A stretch of DNA of 64,000 nt from Alistipes sp. (GTDB lineage: Bacteria > Bacteroidota > Bacteroidia > Bacteroidales > Rikenellaceae). Position numbers and translations under genes: made by a program. Below are positions 16,417 through 24,345 of the stretch, piece after piece; positions within the stretch are counted from its first letter, which is position 1, and the number at the start of each line of letters is the position of its first letter. A model generated the notes under the pieces. That model did no database searches. It was not told the DNA's origin and saw only the letters and a list, made by a program, of their open reading frames with translations. The stretch lies in assembly GCA_017437045.1 (NCBI GenBank), contig JAFSBY010000040.1, forward strand, positions 157,150 to 221,149, written 5' to 3'.

Positions 16417-18414
16417 TTAAAAAGCGGAGACGGCGCGCACATAGTTGTAGTTGCTCTTATTGGCGTTGTAGGGGTAGCCATCGCCCATATTGACATACCA
16501 CGCGCAGGAATAACCGGAGTATTGACGATTCTCCTCCGTCGAAGACCAATAGCTCTTGGTCTCTCCCTTGTTGTATAATCTCGTACCCCCTTTGGCCGCT
16601 AAAGTACGATTTACAGCGTCGTGTACGCTATTATTCAGCGTAAACAGTTCTAACTCCTCGATAGCGGGCAGATACCAACCCGAACCTAAATTGGCACACC
16701 AGGCAAAGGCAGGATAGTCCGCACGCCAATTCGGGCGTTGCTGGACGGCTTGCATATTGGCTGCGCCATCTGTTTCGCTGGAGGCTCCGATCAGCTGTTT
16801 TTGTTCGCTCGTATTAGATGACCATTCCAATTCTCCACTCGATTGGGTCATGCTGACAATCTTGCCATGTCGGCCCGAGGCATCCACATAGAAAACCACG
16901 CCCTCTTTACCATTGACATTGTAGTAGTCACCTACTCGGTAAACACCGTCTCGTCCTTTTCCTGCATTGACCATTGGAGCAAAACGTTCCTCTGTTTCCT
17001 TTTCAGCTGCCTCACGCGCTTCGCGCTCACGACGCTCCTTTTCAGCCTTTTCAGCCGCTAATCGCTCTTGCTCGGCCTTCTCTTTGGCAGCTTTCTCCTC
17101 GGCTAACCGTTTCTCCTCGGCTGCTTTCTCTTTGGCCAACCGCTCCTTTTCGGCTTTTTCAGCCGCAGCATTGGCTTTCTCGGTGCTATCTTGAACAAAA
17201 GCGGCACGTTCGGCCTCCGCCAGAGCAATACTATCAGCAATGGCTTGTTGCTCGCGGAGGTGGGTCATGGCGGTGCGGCCGCCCCAGAAACCAGCGGCTA
17301 CCAACAACAGAATCACTATCGTCCATAACCATTTTTTGGATCCCTTTTTCTTGGGGGTAGGGGTGATGGGATGCTCCTTGACTGCAGCCGATTGAGGTGC
17401 CGATTGTGGCGCAGGTTGTGGTGTAGGTTGCGGTTTTGGTTGCGGTGCGGGCTTGGGTGTGGGTTTAGAAGTCGATTTCGGAGTCTCGTCCACGGCTGTA
17501 GCCTCGACGGCAGGCTCATCGAACGAGGTCTCCTGCTCGTTCGCAGAAGCGGCAGGGGTCTCCAGGGCCTGCAAAAAGTCCGCCACCGAGCTGTAGCGGT
17601 CGCGCTTGGCGGGCGACATGGCGCGGCGAATGGGGGCAATAAGGTTTGCGGGGATTGTGGCAGGGAAGGTCAGCTCCTCGTTGATCAGTTTCGGGGCTTC
17701 GGTCGGGGTCTCGCCCGAGAGCAGGTAGTAGAGCGTAGCTCCGAGGGCATAGATGTCGGTCTCGGGGCTGAAGAGGCTGACACCGCCCGTATTGTATTGC
17801 TCCATCGGGGCGTAGCCGTGCGAAATGCCCACCGGGGTCGAGGTGGTTTGGTGACCTCCCTCGTCATACTGCTTTGCCAATCCAAAGTCGATGAGTGTCG
17901 GCTGACCGGTTGCCTGCGAGAGCATGATGTTGGCCGGCTTCACATCGAGGTGGTTCATCTTCAGGCCGTGGATGTAGCTCAAGGCATCGCCCACGCACCG
18001 CACCAGGTGCAGGGCACGCGCTGAAGCCAAGGGCCCTTCACGACGGACAAGCGCCGAGAGCGACTCGCCCTCGATGTAGTCCATGACGTAGTAGGCCGTA
18101 TCGTTCTCCTCGAAGATGTCGTGAATCTGCACAATGGCCGAGTGCGAGAGGCGCGAGATATTGCGGGCCTCCTTGATGAATTTGAGGCGGAATCGCTCGA
18201 CCAGCTCGGCCGCACTGAGCGTGCCCAGTACGACGCGGCTGGTGGAACTATCGCGGTTGCAGAAGCTTTGGGGGAAGAACTCCTTGATGGCCACCCGCTT
18301 GTCGAGCATCGTGTGGCAGGCCAGGTAGGTGATGCCGAAGCCACCTTGTCCCAAGACGCGCTCGATGCGGTATTTGCCACCCAGGAGGGTCTTTCCAATA
18401 GCAAGCGTACTCAT
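16417..18414 (-). CDS. Transmembrane Ser/Thr protein kinase with Lcl-like domain
   Basis: 665 residues. Kinase domain about 13-275: glycine loop GQGGFG (22-27), VAIK Lys44, Glu82, catalytic loop HLDVKPAN (Asp157, Asn162) and DFG (176-178). The Arg of the usual HRD is Leu, so this is a non-RD kinase, but all catalytic residues are there. A Pro-rich linker (about 315-345) leads to one membrane segment (about 357-376), then a charged Ala/Glu/Lys coiled coil (about 405-475), then an Lcl/DUF1566-like C-terminal domain (about 485-665; YYNVNGKEGVV, WYLPAIEEL, YWSSTE). The kinase should be cytoplasmic and the Lcl-like domain outside the inner membrane, as a sensor or wall/glycan-binding part. Last gene of the operon with PP2C, FHA, caspase-like and EF-hand proteins. 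Confidence 0.92.
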   Translation of the reverse strand: MSTLAIGKTLLGGKYRIERVLGQGGFGITYLACHTMLDKRVAIKEFFPQSFCNRDSSTSRVVLGTLSAAELVERFRLKFIKEARNISRLSHSAIVQIHDIFEENDTAYYVMDYIEGESLSALVRREGPLASARALHLVRCVGDALSYIHGLKMNHLDVKPANIMLSQATGQPTLIDFGLAKQYDEGGHQTTSTPVGISHGYAPMEQYNTGGVSLFSPETDIYALGATLYYLLSGETPTEAPKLINEELTFPATIPANLIAPIRRAMSPAKRDRYSSVADFLQALETPAASANEQETSFDEPAVEATAVDETPKSTSKPTPKPAPQPKPQPTPQPAPQSAPQSAAVKEHPITPTPKKKGSKKWLWTIVILLLVAAGFWGGRTAMTHLREQQAIADSIALAEAERAAFVQDSTEKANAAAEKAEKERLAKEKAAEEKRLAEEKAAKEKAEQERLAAEKAEKERREREAREAAEKETEERFAPMVNAGKGRDGVYRVGDYYNVNGKEGVVFYVDASGRHGKIVSMTQSSGELEWSSNTSEQKQLIGASSETDGAANMQAVQQRPNWRADYPAFAWCANLGSGWYLPAIEELELFTLNNSVHDAVNRTLAAKGGTRLYNKGETKSYWSSTEENRQYSGYSCAWYVNMGDGYPYNANKSNYNYVRAVSAF

Positions 18415-18450
18415 GGTATAAGTAGGGTTAATCGGTTTTGCGGCAGGGGA

Positions 18451-19905
18451 TTATTCCTCCTCCTCTTTCTCATCATCTTCGTCGTCGGGCTCGTCGGCAG
18501 CGAGAGCAGCAGCGGCTGCCTCCTGCTTTTGCTTGAGCTTATTGGTCGTCTCCTTGGCTTGCTGCTCGGCCTGTTTTGCCGCTTGTTCAGCCTGTTGAGC
18601 CGCGTTTTGGGCCGCCTGCTCGGCGTTTTGCACAGCCTGCTCGGCGTTTTGGGCGGCCTGCTGAACAGCCTGCTCGGCATTTTGTACAGCCTGCTCGGCC
18701 TCCGACGCGGCCTTCGACGCAGCCTCCGAGGCGTTCGTGACGGCTTGCTCCACCATTTGCTGGGCATCCGGCATGGCCGGCTTCTCCTCTTCGGTAGTGC
18801 CCTCCATGGCTTTCGGAGTGCCTTTGGCCGATTTGCTCTGTCCTCGCGATGGTGAGCCGGTGAACTCCTTCTTGATATCGGATTTACTCAAGCGGGTATA
18901 GAGGTAGAAACCGCCACCGCCACACAGCAGGGCCATGAGCAGAATCAAGAGCCAGATCATCGGATTGGACTGCGGCTTCGCGGGCTTCGTGGGCTGCTTC
19001 GTCGGGGCAGCCTTCGTCGGGGCAGCCTTCGGACGTACGGTCGGACGGGCGGCCGGACGGGGCGAGGGCGAACCATACATCACCGCGATGCGCTCCGGTT
19101 GGGGGGCGGACAGCTCGAGCACCTCGGGCGTGCCAATCACCTCGTCGATGCGCACCAAGACGGCCGTGTGGTTGTCGTGGTTTTGCTCCGTGACGCGGAT
19201 CAGCATGTCGGCCTTCTGCGCCAGGTTGCCCGTCTTTTCGGAGAAGATATATTGCAGATTCTCATCCTCCATCTGCTCCAAGATGCCATCCGAGCACATC
19301 AGGAAATAGTCGCCGGCAGCCAGGTCGCTCGTGTGGTAGATGTCGGCCTTCGGACGACGCTCCATGTTGGGCTGCATGGCTCGCGTGATGACATTCTTAT
19401 GGGGCGAGGTCTTGGCCTCCTCGGGCGTAAGCTCCCCGACGCGCACCAGGTCATTGACCAACGAGTGGTCGGTGGTTTGGAACAGAATGCGGGTCTCGGC
19501 AGCCGTAGCACCCGAGCGGATATGATAGACGCGGCTGTCGCCGATATGGGCGATGGTGCAACCTCCGCTGTGGAACTTCAGGAAGGTCATCGTCGTGCCC
19601 ATCTTCTTGGCTGCGCCATTATCTTTGCTGTCGAGGGCATCGAATGCCTCGGAGAGGGCTTCGCGGAACTGATCGTCCGTAAAGGGGCCCTCGGCATTGG
19701 GCACATGGGCCAAGATGGCGTGTCCCATCGCCTCGGCTACGGTGCTGCTGGCTATATCGCCCGCATCGTGGCCGCCCATGCCGTCGCAGAGGACAAAGAG
19801 ACGGTCCTCGGCCGTGATCTTGCCATAGGGCGGGAAGATCGAATCCTCTTGGCGGGCACGCTGCCCCAGCTCCCAGATGTTACAGGCCTGTAATTTTAAT
19901 TTCAT
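18451..19905 (-). CDS. PP2C-type Ser/Thr phosphatase with membrane segment
   Basis: 484 residues. PP2C domain about 1-250 with the metal-binding motifs ARQED (Asp21), LCDGMGGHDAGD (Asp41), IGDSRVYHI and CSDGILEQ, so it looks active. A Lys/Pro/Ala-rich linker (about 280-315) precedes one membrane segment (about 318-340). The C-terminal third, outside the membrane if the phosphatase is inside, is a long Ala/Gln/Glu coiled coil made of AEQAVQN-type heptads (about 395-460) with an acidic Glu/Asp tail. It lies 36 bases before the kinase gene, whose phosphorylation it presumably reverses. The heptads are coded by 21-base DNA repeats that could vary in number. Confidence 0.92.
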   Translation of the reverse strand: MKLKLQACNIWELGQRARQEDSIFPPYGKITAEDRLFVLCDGMGGHDAGDIASSTVAEAMGHAILAHVPNAEGPFTDDQFREALSEAFDALDSKDNGAAKKMGTTMTFLKFHSGGCTIAHIGDSRVYHIRSGATAAETRILFQTTDHSLVNDLVRVGELTPEEAKTSPHKNVITRAMQPNMERRPKADIYHTSDLAAGDYFLMCSDGILEQMEDENLQYIFSEKTGNLAQKADMLIRVTEQNHDNHTAVLVRIDEVIGTPEVLELSAPQPERIAVMYGSPSPRPAARPTVRPKAAPTKAAPTKQPTKPAKPQSNPMIWLLILLMALLCGGGGFYLYTRLSKSDIKKEFTGSPSRGQSKSAKGTPKAMEGTTEEEKPAMPDAQQMVEQAVTNASEAASKAASEAEQAVQNAEQAVQQAAQNAEQAVQNAEQAAQNAAQQAEQAAKQAEQQAKETTNKLKQKQEAAAAALAADEPDDEDDEKEEEE

Positions 19906-19929
19906 GGTAGTTGCAATTTTTGTGAATGG

Positions 19930-20514
19930 TTACAAACCGGTATGTGGCTCGTCGTTAATCTCGAACCGTAGCACCGTATCGGGCAGACGCAGGAGGTCGC
20001 CCGAGCGCAAGATGACGCAATCGCCAAATTCGAGGCGCACGTCATTGACAAAGGTAGCATTGCAACGCTCCTTGTAGAGCGAGGCGTAGTGCACCAACCC
20101 CTTGCCCGGCACCTCTTTGGCCTCGATGACCAGATGCTCGCGGCTCAAGCGGTTGCTCGAGACCACCTGGACGGTTGCCGACGAACCCTCGGCTTTGCGT
20201 CCGACGACGTTGCGACCCATCTGCAACGGATAGCGCTCGGCTGCGGCCGTCAGGGTCAGAAGATAGCCCAATTGGGTATTCTTCGTGCCCCCATAGTGGG
20301 TCGGGCCCTCGCCGCCGTATTGGGTGCGCTCGCTGCCGCCATACTGCGTGCCCGGCTCGGCCTCCTCGCGCACGCGTTTGTAGGCCGTGAAGGGAGATTT
20401 CTCCTTGCAGACAGGGCAGGTGATCGACTTTTGCTCAAGCCCCGGGATGTTACTGTTGAGCTTGAGCGTCACACCGCAATGGGGACACTTGATCTTTATG
20501 ATTGATTCTTCCAT
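19930..20514 (-). CDS. Zinc-ribbon FHA domain protein
   Basis: 194 residues. The N-terminus is a zinc ribbon (CPHC at 10-13 and CPVC at 33-36), followed by a short Gly/Tyr/Gln linker with three repeats of the type TQYGG (56-60, 64-68, 72-76 as THYGG), then an FHA domain from about 85 with the phospho-threonine-binding signature: GRNVVGRK, SSNRLSREH (Ser124, Arg125, His127) and an Asn in FVND. It should read phosphothreonine made by the adjacent kinase. The linker threonines in TQYGG/THYGG are themselves good candidates for the phosphorylated sites. Cytoplasmic. Operon position: between the caspase-like and PP2C genes with gaps of 18 and 24 bases. Confidence 0.92.
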   Translation of the reverse strand: MEESIIKIKCPHCGVTLKLNSNIPGLEQKSITCPVCKEKSPFTAYKRVREEAEPGTQYGGSERTQYGGEGPTHYGGTKNTQLGYLLTLTAAAERYPLQMGRNVVGRKAEGSSATVQVVSSNRLSREHLVIEAKEVPGKGLVHYASLYKERCNATFVNDVRLEFGDCVILRSGDLLRLPDTVLRFEINDEPHTGL

Positions 20515-20532
20515 GGTTTTCGTTTGTTAAAA

Positions 20533-21264
20533 TTACCACTGCATGACCGTCATCGTGTGGGGGAAGTTGCCCCACATGACCGGATGTTGTTGGTCATCCG
20601 TGATCCGCACGACCTGGTTGTGTACATAGTCGAACAACTCGCGGGCCGTGATGATGCGGTTCCGATTTTTGTCGGCACCACCGCGCAATCCTCGCTCCAG
20701 ATAGGTCGTGAAGAAGCCATTCTTCATGCCGGGATTTTCGAGGGAGTACTCGTTGCTCCGCGATGAGAGAAAGAGCATCACATTGGCCCGTTTGGCAGCA
20801 TTCACCTCGCTCTGTGACGAGCGTTGCTGTTGGCGAATCCTGCCCGAGAAGCAGGCATCGGCAAAGACCATCTTGTTGCGCGATTTGCTGCGCGCCATCG
20901 CTTTGCGAATCTCCTGGTAGCTCAATCCGCCATCATAGAGGGCAAAGGCCCCCGGATAGCCGTGGCCACTGAAGAAGAATACGACGATGTCATTGGGTCC
21001 TGCCACCGCATACAGGCGGTTCATCGCCGCACGCGTGGCGGCTACCGTCGCCCGCTGATTGAGCAGCTGGATCGACTCGACTCCGGTGTTGCGGTTGTAG
21101 AGCTGCGTGATGGTTTGTGCATCACGGGCCGGCAGTCTCAGGTCATTTTTTGTGCCCGGGTAATCGGCTATACCGACTGATACCAGGTACACCTTCGAGA
21201 AGGTGTACGCCGGTATCAGCAGGATAATGAGTAACAGAATCAGACGGCGATTATACCATGTCAT
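20533..21264 (-). CDS. Caspase-like (peptidase C14) protein with signal anchor
   Basis: 243 residues from the ATG at 21264 (another at 21279 adds five residues). A hydrophobic N-terminus (about 8-22) is a signal peptide or anchor. The caspase p20-like fold follows: VYLVSVGIADYPG, ARDAQTITQLY, the catalytic His in FFFSGHG (His101) and the catalytic Cys in FADACFSG (Cys138), then the C-terminal LSSRSNEYSLE and GFFTTYLERGL parts. Both dyad residues are present, so proteolysis is expected; bacterial relatives (orthocaspases, metacaspases) cleave after Arg/Lys or Asp. The start overlaps the end of the EF-hand gene by 14 bases, which suggests coupled translation. The leader implies action at or outside the inner membrane, unusual for a death-type protease. 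Confidence 0.9.
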   Translation of the reverse strand: MTWYNRRLILLLIILLIPAYTFSKVYLVSVGIADYPGTKNDLRLPARDAQTITQLYNRNTGVESIQLLNQRATVAATRAAMNRLYAVAGPNDIVVFFFSGHGYPGAFALYDGGLSYQEIRKAMARSKSRNKMVFADACFSGRIRQQQRSSQSEVNAAKRANVMLFLSSRSNEYSLENPGMKNGFFTTYLERGLRGGADKNRNRIITARELFDYVHNQVVRITDDQQHPVMWGNFPHTMTVMQW

Positions 21265-22204
21265 AACCCGTGTCGGCATCGTTTACATAGTCGGGCTCAC
21301 CCTCGTAGGAGGCATAGGTAGGATCCTCCACACCGGCTGCCGCAGCTACATCGGCCACCGACAGGTTCTCCTCCGTGATATCCACGATCTCGTTGTCGCT
21401 GATCTCACCGTCGTGGTTGGCGTCGGCCACCAAGGCGTCGAACGTACCGTCGGTATCCACATCGATGAGCAGTACCTCCTCACCGTCCACCGTCACAGCA
21501 CCTACCGTGCCCAGTTCCTCGTCGTGAACTACGCCCAGGATCTCCACCTCGGGATCAACTTCAGCTACGGGCTCCTCAATAGTGGGCTCCTCAACAACAG
21601 GCTCCTCAACGACAGGCTCCTCAACGACAGGCTCCTCTGCGGCAGGCTCCTCTGCGGCGGGCTCCTCTGCGGCAGGCTCCTCCGGCTGGGGCTCAACCAC
21701 CTCACCATCGCCATCTACGGGCTGTACATCAGCCTCTGAGCGGTTATTCCAGTTGAAGTTGTCCTGATAAGCCTCACGCTCCTCGGCGGTCATATTGGCC
21801 CACTCGTCAGCCGTATAGGTGCCATAGACACCACCGCGCCACTCGAATGCACCACCCGGGCCTACCTCTGCGCGTGCTGCGGCAAAGGCCTCGCCGAACG
21901 ACATCTCGTCCGTTACGCCCGTAGCAACAGCCATTGCCTCCTGCGCCCACTCCGGAACTACCTCATCGACCATCTCCTCGGCCTCCTCGGTCAGCTCATC
22001 GATCATGGCCGTCGTACCAAACGAGGTCAAACCACCGATCAAAATACCGGCACCTACGCCAAGGGCTACCTTACCGGCTACGCCACCCTTCTTGGGCTCC
22101 TCTTTTACCTCTTCGGCGGCCTGCTCCTGCAGCTGCTCGGGGGCCTCATTGACTGCCTGGTTCTCCATGCGCTCGTTGTCGTAAATAGTCTCTTCAGTTT
22201 TCAT
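21251..22204 (-). CDS. Acidic membrane protein with EF-hand and EEP repeats
   Basis: 317 residues; no named family. Layout: acidic N-terminus (1-40), one Gly-rich membrane segment (about 45-67), a conserved-looking module (about 100-150: MSFGEAFAAARAEVGPGG, FEWRGGVYGTY, DEWANM), eight five-residue EEPAA/EEPVV-type repeats (about 175-213), then two calcium-binding-like loops: a degenerate DVDTDG (249-) and a canonical EF loop DANHDGEISDNE (261-272). Very acidic overall. First gene of the operon with the caspase-like protein, FHA, PP2C and kinase; stop overlaps the caspase start. It may be a calcium-responsive substrate, scaffold or inhibitor for the caspase, which is inference. Confidence 0.8.
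   Translation of the reverse strand: MKTEETIYDNERMENQAVNEAPEQLQEQAAEEVKEEPKKGGVAGKVALGVGAGILIGGLTSFGTTAMIDELTEEAEEMVDEVVPEWAQEAMAVATGVTDEMSFGEAFAAARAEVGPGGAFEWRGGVYGTYTADEWANMTAEEREAYQDNFNWNNRSEADVQPVDGDGEVVEPQPEEPAAEEPAAEEPAAEEPVVEEPVVEEPVVEEPTIEEPVAEVDPEVEILGVVHDEELGTVGAVTVDGEEVLLIDVDTDGTFDALVADANHDGEISDNEIVDITEENLSVADVAAAAGVEDPTYASYEGEPDYVNDADTGYDMV
21570..21689. repeat. Eight 15-base tandem repeats inside the EF-hand gene
   Basis: Units of the type GGCTCCTCAACGACA or GGCTCCTCTGCGGCA, coding the EEPVV/EEPAA repeats of the acidic protein. In-frame units could be gained or lost by slippage without frameshift. Confidence 0.85.
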
Positions 22205-22256
22205 AGTTGTAAAATTTTAAGGTTATTAAATTGTGTTTATTTCCTGTTTCCGAAAG

Positions 22257-22264
22257 CAAAGATA
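22257..22264 (-). promoter_or_regulatory. -7 box of the five-gene signalling operon
   Basis: TATCTTTG on the minus strand, about 53 bases before the ATG at 22204. A -33 TTTG is not evident, so extra activation may be needed. The surrounding 330-base gap (22205-22534) also holds the 22414 terminator and an alternating GTACGCGTAC stretch near 22375. Confidence 0.55.
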
Positions 22265-22413
22265 GGGGGTAAATCTCCGTTTTCCTAACATTTTTGGCCA
22301 TTTTACACAAAACCCCCGGATTAATGTATGAAATTGCTCGTCAGCAAAGGATCTTTGTTTTTCCCCATCCCTACGTACGCGTACGCGCGTGAGTGCATCC
22401 CTATAAAAACATA

Positions 22414-22437
22414 AGCGCGACCCGAAAAGGTCGCGCT
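22414..22437 (-). terminator. Terminator after the FHA-like membrane gene
   Basis: Perfect 9-base stem AGCGCGACC / GGTCGCGCT, six-base loop, followed on the minus strand by TATGTTTTTA. Same core as the terminator at 16357. Confidence 0.75.
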
Positions 22438-22534
22438 CAAGGGTGTTATGCAAGAAGGCCTCCGCTTAAAATGTGGCGACGATACTTCTCATTCTGAAGT
22501 AGTGCTCCAATCGGCAGGTGTGACGTGGCGCAGA

Positions 22535-23305
22535 CTATTTCTCGTTGTACTTACATTTGCAATAAGGGCAGGTGTCGGCTTGAGCCATCAGGCGGTAGGA
22601 TTGATACCCCTTGAATCGACCACATTTGGGGTTCGGGCAGATGTACCGACGCTCGAAATCCTCCTTGATACGCTCGCGCTCGGCAATGCTATCATCCGAT
22701 TTGGTCTTATAAAAACCATAGAGCATAACGGCCAAACTGAGCACGGTGAAGATCACGGCATAGGGACGGATCGCATCGCCACCAAGCGTTGTCACCAAAC
22801 CACCAATCAAGGTGGGGACCATCGTTAAACGAGCCAGCAAACCGGTGTTGCGCTGCCGATACTGAATCTCCAACTCCTTCTTGTGGTAGTCGTCCCACAC
22901 CTTCTCTAACGGTTTGATCGAAAACTCCTGCGGCGGGGGAGGAAGCGTGCCGACCAACTTTTTGGAGGCCTCCAAAACCTGCGTCAGATTGAGCGGATAT
23001 TTGTCGCGCGAGAGGGCAATGTGGCTCGTCGGGTTGATCACTTTGGATTGAATCTCCACGCCATTGACCCAGGTGACATTCTGCGGTTTGATGTTGGTAA
23101 TCTTCATCACACCGGCCCCATCAATCTCGATTTTGCAGTGGGCAATCTCCTCGGCCGGTTGGCAACGGCTCACGCTGCCGGGGACGGACTGCACCTCACC
23201 GAGGAAGCCCGACTTGTATTGTCCAGCCAACTTCATGGCGATCTGCAAACGCCCGTTTTTAGGATCTTTTCCGATCAGAATGGTTTGATTTTTTAAGGTC
23301 TCCAT
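22535..23305 (-). CDS. Divergent FHA-like protein with two membrane segments and zinc ribbon
   Basis: 256 residues. N-terminal 1-105 looks like a divergent FHA domain: LIGKDPKNG, the SVSRCQ region where FHA proteins carry Ser-Arg, IAHCKIEI and TWVNGVEI; the usual His and Asn are partly replaced, so phospho-binding is uncertain. A Pro-rich stretch (121-125) and a helix lead to two membrane segments (about 158-175 and 181-199), then a charged helix and a C-terminal zinc ribbon (CPNPKC 223-228, CPYC 246-249). It has its own promoter (TATATTTG, minus strand, 23415-23408) and terminator, just upstream of the five-gene operon, and shares the FHA and zinc-ribbon theme of that operon. Confidence 0.75.
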   Translation of the reverse strand: METLKNQTILIGKDPKNGRLQIAMKLAGQYKSGFLGEVQSVPGSVSRCQPAEEIAHCKIEIDGAGVMKITNIKPQNVTWVNGVEIQSKVINPTSHIALSRDKYPLNLTQVLEASKKLVGTLPPPPQEFSIKPLEKVWDDYHKKELEIQYRQRNTGLLARLTMVPTLIGGLVTTLGGDAIRPYAVIFTVLSLAVMLYGFYKTKSDDSIAERERIKEDFERRYICPNPKCGRFKGYQSYRLMAQADTCPYCKCKYNEK

Positions 23306-23407
23306 GCTTTTTTTAGAGGGTTAAAGGTCGCAAGAAACGACATCACACCCTCCTCCCGATTCCGTGGGCGGATCGTCGAAAGGAGAACTGCAACGCGATT
23401 CTTTATG

Positions 23408-23415
23408 CAAATATA
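23408..23415 (-). promoter_or_regulatory. -7 box of the FHA-like membrane gene
   Basis: TATATTTG on the minus strand, giving a leader of about 100 bases before the ATG at 23305. No clear -33. Confidence 0.5.
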
Positions 23416-23510
23416 ACAAGAAAATTGCTTCTTTCCACCTTTTTGTCGGCTAATTTGGTGCGGATGGATGCTTTTCGGTTTTTTCGGCACTCTTCGAGGG
23501 GCGGCAGGCG

Positions 23511-23541
23511 TTGGAAATCTCGGATCGAAACACTACCTTTG
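23511..23541 (+). promoter_or_regulatory. Promoter of the radical SAM gene
   Basis: TTG (23511-23513), 20 bases, TACCTTTG (23534-23541), 30 bases before the ATG at 23572. Confidence 0.75.
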
Positions 23542-23571
23542 GGGCAGAAAAACCGCTAAAAAAGAGAATCC

Positions 23572-24345
23572 ATGACAGCCCTGTTTGAAGAGGTGATTTT
23601 TGGTCCCGTGCGCTCGCGCCGTTTGGGCGTTTCGTTGGGGGTGAATCTGCTCCCGATTCACGCCAAGCTCTGTTCGTTCGACTGCATCTACTGCGAGTGC
23701 GGCTGGAATGCCGAGCGGCGCGGTCAGATGCGTTTCAACAGCCGCGAAGAGGTCCGCGAAGCGTTGGCTGCCAAGCTGATGCAGATGCAGGCCGAAGGCG
23801 TGTTGCCCGACGTGATCACCTTTGCCGGCAATGGTGAGCCGACGCTCCATCCCGATTTTGAGGCGGTGATCGACGATACGATCGCCTTGCGCGATCGCTT
23901 TGCCCCCTCGGCCAAGATCTCGGTGTTGTCCAACGCCACACAACTCCACCGCGCCGAGGTGGTGCGTGCCCTGCGACGCGTCGATAACAACATCCTGAAA
24001 CTCGATTCAGCCTTTGATGAGACGGTGCGACGGATCAATCGTCCGCAGCAGGCCTCCTACTCGGTTGCTCGCCTGGTCGAACAGCTCGGCTGCTTTGAGG
24101 GGGCTTTCATCCTTCAGACGATGTTTCTGCGGGGTTGTTGCGAGGGGGAGCCGATCGACAATACGACGCCTGCCGAGGTGGCAGCCTGGCTTGACATTGT
24201 TGCCAAACTGCACCCACGGCAGGTGATGGTCTATTCGATTGATCGGGATACGCCATGCCAAACCTTAGAGCGCGTCTCGCGCGAAGAGTTGCAACAGATC
24301 GCCGCGCAGGTCGAGGCGCTCGGTGTTGCCTGCTCGGTCGCCTAA
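23572..24345 (+). CDS. Radical SAM protein (COG0731-like)
   Basis: 257 residues. It opens with FGPVRSRRLGVSLGVNLLP, typical of the COG0731 group related to the tRNA wybutosine enzyme Tyw1, followed by the cluster motif CSFDCIYCECG (CxxxCxxC) near residues 34-41 and FAGNGEPTLHPDF, where Gly and Glu contact SAM. No flavodoxin domain is present. Substrate is unknown; bacterial members are usually unassigned. It has its own promoter and overlaps the convergent lipocalin gene by four bases at the stops, with no terminator hairpin between them. Confidence 0.88.
   Translation: MTALFEEVIFGPVRSRRLGVSLGVNLLPIHAKLCSFDCIYCECGWNAERRGQMRFNSREEVREALAAKLMQMQAEGVLPDVITFAGNGEPTLHPDFEAVIDDTIALRDRFAPSAKISVLSNATQLHRAEVVRALRRVDNNILKLDSAFDETVRRINRPQQASYSVARLVEQLGCFEGAFILQTMFLRGCCEGEPIDNTTPAEVAAWLDIVAKLHPRQVMVYSIDRDTPCQTLERVSREELQQIAAQVEALGVACSVA

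Noticed and set aside
21203-21739. Plus-strand frame with LLNDRLLN-like repeats
   Set aside because: It is antisense to the acidic-repeat part of the EF-hand gene; the repeats are a mirror of the 15-base units.
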